DNA of 64,000 bases from Labyrinthula sp. Ha (Eukaryota; Sar; Bigyra; Labyrinthulida; Labyrinthulaceae): contig JAALGZ010000024.1 in assembly GCA_015227615.1 (NCBI GenBank), positions 434,001 to 498,000 on the forward strand, read 5' to 3'. Position numbers and translations under genes: made by a program. Position 1 is the first letter of the stretch, and each line of letters opens with the position of its first letter. Below the pieces are notes generated by a model, which was not told where the DNA came from, did not search any database, and worked only from the letters and a program-made list of their open reading frames with translations. Positions 56,501 to 64,000 of the stretch are shown here, one piece after another.

Positions 56501-59500
56501 TATCTGGTCGGAAATTAATTCTCTATAAGAAAAAACATATATTTGATACAACTTGGGGATTTAAATGCTCAGGTATTTAGGTAAGAAATATATCACGATG
56601 GAAAATGCCGATAATAAAACCGCTCTAGAAGAAATAACAATTAACTTCAGGGTTTCTTCAATAAGTGTGCAATTATAAAACTAAGCTTTTAATTCAAAAC
56701 GTATAAAACTTCTCTCTTCCATCCCGTATTCTTTCAAAAAAAAGAAAATTGCAGAATACATCGAAATCGGTGGTATAATCGCCCTTCTAATGCCCAGTGG
56801 ATGGGACTGGTGGTTGAAAGGAATTAAAAGTCTTATACAATAATGCGACAGAATAAAAATATAGCGCCAACTCCTGTGTGTATAAATATATCAACAACTC
56901 CAAACAAAGAACTAATAAGAAAACAGAAACATTTCAAAACTACCGAGGGGTATTCAAAGTCGAGCAAAACCAGAAAATGAATGAAGAAATGCACCAAGGA
57001 TTAAGAACAATTGAAAAAAAAATCAAGTAGTCGGTCATCAAAAAACAGATAATAAACGAAATAAGTTTGAGAACGTCAATAAACAACTGTTTTCAACAAC
57101 ATCCCGTTTTCTGCTCATTCATTCTTTATAATTGAAGGTGTAACCTAAATGAAGTTATTGGGTTAAATTATAAGAAGGTTATGGTAACATTATCTCAAAT
57201 TTAAAATAAATTCTTCAAAATATGATAATTAATTACACACTGTTATTGTTTCATTTTTGATTGGTACTAATGTTAGATAAATAAGCTTCAAGTTTCATGA
57301 AATAATAAAAAGGAACTGCGTAGAATCTTTTTTCACATTGTAGAAAAGAAGATAAAAAGGCATCATCAGATAATTTAAATAAGCGAAAAAGTCAATTGTG
57401 ACGGAGATAGAATAACAAAATATATATACTTCATAGAACAAACTAAAGAAAACCTACGTAAAATATTGAGAAAATGTTAATACTGGAAGAAGCTGAGGAT
57501 ATTATCTCTATATAAACCCATGATAAAAGGGTCGCAACTTGGAGCAACCATTAAAAACCAAAATAATCCAGGACAATAAAACCTAAAGAATGAAATAATA
57601 ATGAATTAAATAGTTTTTTCAGATGAAAATTCATCAGCTAAAAGAGGTAAGATTCCAAAGTGCTAACGAACTTGACCCAGAGGAAGTAACGAATCTGGCA
57701 ATGATAAAAATTATTATACTTTAGAAGAAATACCCCTACGCATAAATGTCACAACTTCGGGTACATCTCTTTAATTAATACGGTATAGAAAGTAGTAATA
57801 AAACTATTTGATAATATGCTGAGACCTGAAAGTCAAAACAATAATAGCGGATTACCGCTCTGGGTTTAAAAATGTGGCAAATAAAGAAAATTTCATCTGC
57901 TTCTCAGTATTTTTGAAGGGGTTAGTGAGGAAGCAGAGAAGTATTGTTCACATTGAATGACTTTAAGAAAAATTTCGCGGATACTTGCATACTTTCTTAA
58001 CATCTGCTTTATAATAGAGGAAATTTGATTTAAAAGTTGTAAACGAAACTCTTTCTCTGTATAAGCATGTAATTTTACAAGTAAAGGTACACTCAATATT
58101 AAGTGAAATGGTTATTATAACTGAGAGATTCTAAGAGACTACAACCTAAGTTCTGGTTTATTATTTGTAGTACTTCACTGCATATTAAGATGAGTTATAT
58201 CAAAGTTGAAAATTAATTACCCGGAAGAAGAAGCTTATTTTGAAAATTACCTGAGACTTTTATAAGATATGGGTTTCTGGAATCATTTGTGGGAGATATT
58301 AGCAGCTACTACAAATATGTTTCTCGGGGGTTTACTTTAACTTGTTTAAGAAATGAATTTTGAAAAAATATTAACAACTATCCAAGGAAACGATCGGGAA
58401 GGTACATGTTTTAAACTACATATTCATTATTTTATCGAGGAATAGATTTTCCGGGGTTGTGACAAATGTTTCGTATCAAAACATGCTCTATTTACAAATA
58501 AACTTAGTTATGTTGGATCAAAAACAGCTAGATTTGAGAAGGAGAGTTTATCTAGAGTTGAAGAAGAACTGACGTATAAATATTTATTGAATCATATGCC
58601 AATATAGGTAGAGATGCAAACTGGCATCGATCTATTGATTGAGTCAAAGTAGTTAATTATTTGGAAATAAACATAAGTTATGACGATATAGCTGAAGTAA
58701 ATACAAAAGTAAAAATACATCAGACAGAGTTATAGTCAACTAGCTGTATAAATAAAGTGAATAAAAGGGACATTGCTGAAAGAAATAAAAATAACATCCC
58801 AAGGGGTTTTCTGTGTTTTTTTAAGTTATAAATGCAAATTATGGGACTTCATAAAATAATCCATGATTGTAAAACAGAACACAATATCACACAAAGTAAA
58901 ACAGCTGAAAAGGGACAAAGCATCCACGGCTTCTCCAGGGAAAGCAAGTGGTCTTCTAAGCTAAGTAGGGCTAACAAGAACTTCCTAAAAATCTAAGAAA
59001 AAGAACATAGGAACGGGTGGGGATATGTAAAGAGAGAGATGATATTTTGCAGAAAATCTTGTTAAGTCGTTGATACCCTTGAGACGAGACTATCTCAAAT
59101 GGAAGTGTATGACTAAAAGAGACTGTTTATTCTTCGAAAGAAGCACTTCCTCAAATATCCTCTCCCAGCCTTAAGAGCATCTGCAGAAAGTTGAACACCT
59201 TGATCATTTTCACTTCGTAGGAACCAGAGAAATGGCCCTAAATACAATTAGATGATTTCTGAAGATTGGATACCTAAATAGATCTTTGACAGAAATATTA
59301 ATAATCATAGTTCTTGAGTGTCTAGCACCAGATTTTCCGAGCATGTAGAATTCTTAAACATCCATTAAAACTAAAGTAATCCTCGGAAATACATGTTCCA
59401 GGAATAACATTATACTTCTGAACAGCATTTAGTGACTCGATTTAATCTTAGCAACAGGCGATGCTCTTGCATGTACTATAGTGTGGTAAAATAGCATCCA

Positions 59501-61451
59501 ATACGACCAACTGAACAGCAACTTGAATATAACAGCTGGAAGCATCTTACATTATCTTTATCATCTGAATAATGTCCTATTTTTTCTATCTTCAAATACT
59601 TAAAGTGACCAGGAAATATTCGCTTAAAATTCCAAACTTTTCTTATTCAATTGACGTTTCTCTTCAAAATTTGGATATAATTATGAGAGACTTGAAAGTT
59701 GGGGAAAATTAAGTAAAATAAAAGGCTTAGCGAAAGAAATGATAGCCAAGTGAAGGATACCATCAGAGCAATAGCGAAATTCACCACATATGCACCAGAG
59801 AAAACAGATATCGGAAACCCATAAGGAAGCTACTAAGAACTAGATGGAAAAATGTGGCGCAACGGTATCAGAGGACGACAATGGAGCTTAATGGAATATG
59901 TTGATTATAATTCGATGAATCAATTAGTTAGTGTAGTGACCCCCTAGGCCAGGATACCTTCCATCCAGCGTATTAGCATTCCCAAATACGGAACCCAGTT
60001 TCTAACACAATATCCAGAAAACCAGTGAACAGGTCTTTAGAACCTTAACTTAAACTTAACATTATTAGCTCAATGATTTGTGAGTCTTAGAAGCATAAAA
60101 AAGCGACTTTTCTAATCTTCATAATTTCGATAAATGGTTGTGGAGTCTCAAGGTCATCTGGAAAAGACATTTGTTATAGAGAAAGCATATTATTAAAGTA
60201 AATTTAGCAATAAATTAGGTAAAAAGTTTTAAGATCATTGTCCTATAGATTTTATATCTTGTTAATATATAACCTTCTGAATAAATAAAATTTTAATAAT
60301 ATAAAAAATACCGTGCTAGTCTCGACAAAACCCATACAATTAGGACTAAAAAATGGATTTCTCAGTGCAAAGTTCATTTTAGGTATCGTAAGATACATCT
60401 TTTGAAAGTCATTCCTACAATCCCAACTATTCTAAGAAAGTTATAGCTTTTTGTTAAGCTAGGTATGTTGTACATGCTTTAGAATAGAAAACTAGAAAGC
60501 AAATAATGTATAAAAATACTTTCCTAGGAAAATAAAAATTTCTTAGTGAATATTATGAACTCCTGCACCGAGTAAAATATAACCTACCAAAGATAATTTA
60601 TTAAACATGATAATCTATATTTGTACTTCAAATATGTTCATAGACATCTATATTAGCTATTTTCATGCCTTTGAAGTACATGTGAGTTTCACGCAATATT
60701 TTAATCTTTCAGTAAATTCTTCCGTTCTTCTCTAGAGCGTTATTTTCTTTTATAAACATCATCTTAATGCATATATTTAAGAAATTTCTAAAATTTCTTT
60801 AATTTGGTAGCTTGTGATTAATTGTTACCCCGGTTGTTTTAAGTTACCCTATATCTCATGGTAAAGCATTTAAAAAATGTAATCTATATTTTGTGTCAAT
60901 TTCAGTAGTCATAAAAACATAACCAAAATAATTTTAATAATATTTCGAGTTATTTAGCATAATATAGGATTTGAAATAATCAATTTTATTTAGTACCCCA
61001 AATACCATCAAATTATGACACATACATTCTATATCAAGAAAAATACATCGCGTAATTAATGTATAATATATCCATAAAATTTCAGTTGAAGTGTTTATAT
61101 TTATTTATATTCTTTTTTGGAGAATATATTTATCTTCATCTGTTGTTAAATTGTTTGAACAACTGTATATACATATGACTTTTCTCAATTCAGTATAATA
61201 GCAATATATTCTAAAATGTCTTCACAACTTCTCTGCAAGAATTCAAATATTTTGGAAACCTAATTTAGCGTTGCATAGAATAGAAATTTAAAGGGTAAAA
61301 TCAATATTAAATAAATAAACAATTACGGAAAATAACACATATAGTATTTATTCGTTCTTGTTTCAAAGTTTCGCTCAACTACAATATTCTTGCCCAAAAA
61401 ATGTCATCCATTATAAAACTTACCAATAATATTATCTTACTAGTTATGACA

Positions 61452-61459
61452 CGAGAGCG
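61452..61459. repeat. 8-bp target-site duplication of the hAT element, left
   Basis: CGAGAGCG directly precedes the left terminal repeat and recurs exactly at 63710-63717. Eight base pairs is the diagnostic hAT duplication length. Confidence 0.93.
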
Positions 61460-61471
61460 CAGTGATGCTCA
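61460..61471. repeat. hAT terminal inverted repeat, left
   Basis: CAGTGATGCTCA, exactly complementary to 63698-63709. The CAGTG start is common among hAT elements. Confidence 0.9.
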
Positions 61472-61748
61472 TTTTTTTGTGGATTTTTACGGGTCCACTA
61501 TTTCCGTGGAATTCTGTGGGGACGCTAAATTTTTAGAAAAAAATGATGGGAGCTCGGCAAGAGTGAGAAACCTCGAACGTCCCGAGACCACTCGCAAATT
61601 ACCCAAGATATCGTTGCTTTTTTCTGCACAAACTGCACCTTGTTCTCAAGAATTATATAGGTGAGAAGGTTAAGTTAGGGCTAAATTTTTACACAGTAAT
61701 ATGTATTTATATGAAGAAAAGATAAGACTTATTCATAACCCTTAAAGC

Positions 61749-63512
61749 TTAAGCTTCGTCATCGCTATGCACCTCCTTGTCACAAGAACGAAATCCTTCA
61801 AGTGTCAAATCTTCTCTTTCTTCCTCTTCATTCTCTTCCTTCATCTGTTCCACCATCTCTTCTTCTTTCCTCTCATCGAAACCTGGAATAATCTTTTTCA
61901 TTTTAACATAAATTTCGGGATCCATCAAATCATCTTTATTCATCTTCAAAAACGCAAGCCTGTTTAAAGTTGCAGGCATCATCCTATTCCTCTTGTCACT
62001 AAAAATCAGCTTGCATTGGCTAAACAATCTTTCTACACTGCACGAAGTCGCCGGAATGAACCTCACATCTGCGAAAATACTCTTCTTTTTGCTTTTTCTT
62101 AACTGAGAAAAGACCTCTGCAGTCACAGAATCACCAGGTGGAGTCTTCGCTTCTTCTTCAGAAGCATCTGTTTCTAACCTGGACAAAGCTTTTCTTTCCG
62201 CTGCATCAAGCTTATCTTCTTCCTCCCAATAAACTTTAAACACTCCAGTTTCAAAAGCACCAAACTCAACTAAAATATCTGCATCATCTTCTAAATACTT
62301 CAATAAACAATCATTATTATTGACATCTCTTAAGAGATTTGCAACAACTTTCTTCCCATCTGCAAGGTTAAACTTTGAAGTTTGAAGAGCAACTGTGTAG
62401 CGGTCGCAGGTAGCAAGAAAGTCGAGATGTTTTTCCAGAATTCTTACTCCACGCTCCCCAAAATAAGATCTTGGACTTCATCATCTTCAAGCTGTGCACA
62501 GAACTTCCAAATCTCAAGATACCTTTTCATCATGAGAAATTTTCCACTCCAACGCGTCACATTTGGAAGAATAACAACTTTATTCGTATATTTTCTAAGA
62601 GTTGCTGTTAATTTCCTTGACTTCTTGATCTTGCGAAGAAGCAACTGTACTTTGTCTAAAGCTTCGTCTAACAGTGTCTCAGATTTGATAATGCTTTAAC
62701 AACTAGAGCCAAACGATGACTAAGACAGCCCATAAACTGCGCTCCAAGATCTCTGCAAACTTCTTTGTTCGTGTTTGTGTTGTCGGCAACAATAGCAACC
62801 AGCAGTGATTCATTCAAAACCAAACTTGTTCATCAAATTCTTCAGGAAAGGAACAATATCACTTGCTCCCTGGGTTTCTATTTCTAAAGGAAGCACTCCA
62901 AGAAGGCGAAACGTCATTTTCTTCATCTTGTCAAAGCATAAATAGATATCATTGAAACTGTAACCTTGGTGAACCCAACCATCGATGACTAAACAAACTA
63001 GTTCTAAATTCACTTCTTGTTCGATCTTTTCTATAAAAAGGTGTTCCATGCGCTTCATATAGACTCTCATCGTGTTTTCACTTACAACGTCATCAGCTAG
63101 CCTGATATTTTTAAACTCTTCGGATCTCAACAATCTCAAGGGAATATTCTTCGTTAGCAAAAAGTTCAATATAGATTTATTGTAAACATCAGATTTTTCA
63201 AAGTTCATAAACTCCAGAATATCTTTGCCTTTTGTTCTACGCTCTCTTGCATGTTCTTCTTTTAGTTTCTCAATAGTTTCTTCGTCTACGTGCGTTTTTA
63301 GGTGTTCCATGAGACCAATATAACCTTTTTACTCCACCAAGTCATCTCTCTTGGTCAATGTCTGCAAGGAAGTTTGAATACGTGTGTTTCTTTGTTAATT
63401 CAGTTTTTTCAACTTTAAAATTCTGTTTAATTATTGCAAAAAGGACTGGATCTCGTCTCGAAGAGTCTTCATGGATGAGTTCTGTGGCAGACTTTGTCAA
63501 CTTAATGCTCAT
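61749..63512 (-). pseudogene. hAT transposase, frameshifted
   Basis: Pieces in order from the N-terminus: an ATG at 63512 and a vestige of a BED-like finger (the second half LMEHLKTH is kept but the Cys pair is lost); LVCLVIDGWVHQGYSF (first catalytic region of the RNase-H-like fold); VADNTNTNKEVCRDLGAQ and GCLSHRLAL (the hAT D..N...C..H.L block); NVTRWSGKFLMMKRYLE; and the C-terminal dimerisation domain SCSVERLFSQCK...NRLAFLKMN. An acidic tail ends at TAA 61749-61751. Single-base shifts are inferred near 62460, 62700 and 62810, and a stop plus loss at about 63300-63350. Confidence 0.85.
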
Positions 63513-63697
63513 TGTAATCCGAAGTTATGGTTTTATACTCTTATTTTAACGGTTTTGCGATGACCGGATTGGACATACGAGAAAAAATAATTTTAAATTT
63601 ATGGGCTCCCGGCAGCAATTTTTCCACGCAACCGGCCACTAATAATTTCTTGTGGGGACGTATGGTATAAGATCGGATATTAGTGGGCGGCCAAGTT

Positions 63698-63709
63698 TGA
63701 GCATCACTG
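63698..63709. repeat. hAT terminal inverted repeat, right
   Basis: TGAGCATCACTG, the complement of the left end. Confidence 0.9.
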
Positions 63710-63717
63710 CGAGAGCG
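63710..63717. repeat. 8-bp target-site duplication of the hAT element, right
   Basis: CGAGAGCG, identical to 61452-61459. Confidence 0.93.
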
Positions 63718-64000
63718 TATCTTTTAAACCCTAGTAAAAGTTAATTCTAGTATCCTTTTCACTAACTTTGCAGATTTCAAAAAAAAGTTTTCAAACTTAC
63801 CATCATGAAAAACGTTTCTATAGATTCTCTGATTCTTTTCATATACCGTCACAAAGGGATAGATGATTTAACAAAGTATTTGCAAAACTTTCTCTATTCT
63901 GAATAAATTTAAATCAGATAAACGCCACAAAAGGAAATCAAATGTTGAGAATTTGCAAATCTGAAAATAGAAAACCATTTAGTGTTGTTACAATCCTGTT
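63718..64000. other. intergenic tail of the window
   Basis: AT-rich sequence with no coding, RNA or transposon signal recognised. Confidence 0.5.

Larger units (their letters stand above)
51300..61451. other. gene-poor interval
   Basis: About 10 kb, the longest gene-poor stretch. Apart from a hAT relic near 52.6 kb and an AT microsatellite, I see nothing supportable. The part 56.7-60.0 kb is somewhat richer in G and contains many short broken frames, compatible with old retroelement debris, but no motif could be assigned. Confidence 0.5.
61460..63709 (-). mobile_element. hAT-superfamily DNA transposon (2250 bp), transposase decayed
   Basis: The ends are a 12-bp perfect terminal inverted repeat (CAGTGATGCTCA at 61460-61471 and its complement at 63698-63709), bounded by the 8-bp duplication CGAGAGCG. 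The interior encodes a hAT transposase on the minus strand. Both ends also share a subterminal motif in direct orientation: CCACTA, then 8-10 bases later GTGGGGACG (61495-61524 and 63636-63660). The intact duplication indicates fairly recent insertion, while the transposase carries several frameshifts, so mobilisation in trans is likely. Confidence 0.93.

Noticed and set aside
61401-61664. 87-codon plus-strand ORF at the left end of the hAT element
   Set aside because: It starts outside the element and runs through the terminal repeat, so it cannot be an ancestral element gene; no motif.

Overview
This is nuclear DNA from an AT-rich eukaryote, most likely a unicellular protist. Genes carry GT-AG introns of only about 28-34 nt (nine can be placed by reading frame), A-rich leaders before the ATG, and eukaryote-only families: a PAK-type kinase, phospholipid scramblase, Myb+JAMM deubiquitinase, ROC-COR GTPase and puromycin-sensitive-type aminopeptidase. 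No rRNA, tRNA, operon or CRISPR was found. I cannot name the lineage from sequence alone.

Layout. Genes sit in tight islands separated by long stretches without recognisable genes. 1.3-3.3 kb: a membrane-anchored ectoenzyme with two alpha/beta-hydrolase domains. 8.0-9.9 kb: a short PAK-like kinase convergent with a coiled-coil protein, their stop codons overlapping. 13.5-19.2 kb: a leucine-rich-repeat membrane protein broken by one in-frame stop, a TruA-family tRNA pseudouridine synthase and, convergent with it, an M1 aminopeptidase. 27.4-34.1 kb: one LTR retrotransposon with paired 184-bp LTRs. 34.2-36.1 kb: a MYSM1-like Myb+JAMM protein. 41.0-44.9 kb: a five-exon scramblase, a convergent unrecognised coiled-coil protein, then a divergent rhomboid protease behind a cluster of four CCAATCA boxes. 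48.8-51.3 kb: a decayed LRR-ROC-COR GTPase. 61.5-63.7 kb: a hAT transposon with a perfect 8-bp target duplication. Smaller relics are a hAT dimerisation domain near 52.6 kb and an integrase fragment near 36.2 kb.

Main discovery candidate. The 6.6-kb Ty3-type chromovirus (27448-34059) carries the expected gag, protease, RT, RNase H, integrase and chromodomain. Between the chromodomain and the 3' LTR it also encodes a Myb/SANT-like segment and a degenerate but clear MT-A70-family adenine methyltransferase, with a DPPY motif and the C-terminal LFxR...N...W..VG..L signature. The methyltransferase ends 23 bp before the 3' LTR, so it is element cargo rather than a neighbouring gene. The copy is dead (several stops and frameshifts), but the architecture suggests a family that carried its own adenine-modifying and DNA-binding functions.

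The host genes cover signalling (kinase, ROC-COR), membrane biology (scramblase, rhomboid), chromatin (Myb-JAMM), tRNA modification and protein turnover. They do not form one pathway.
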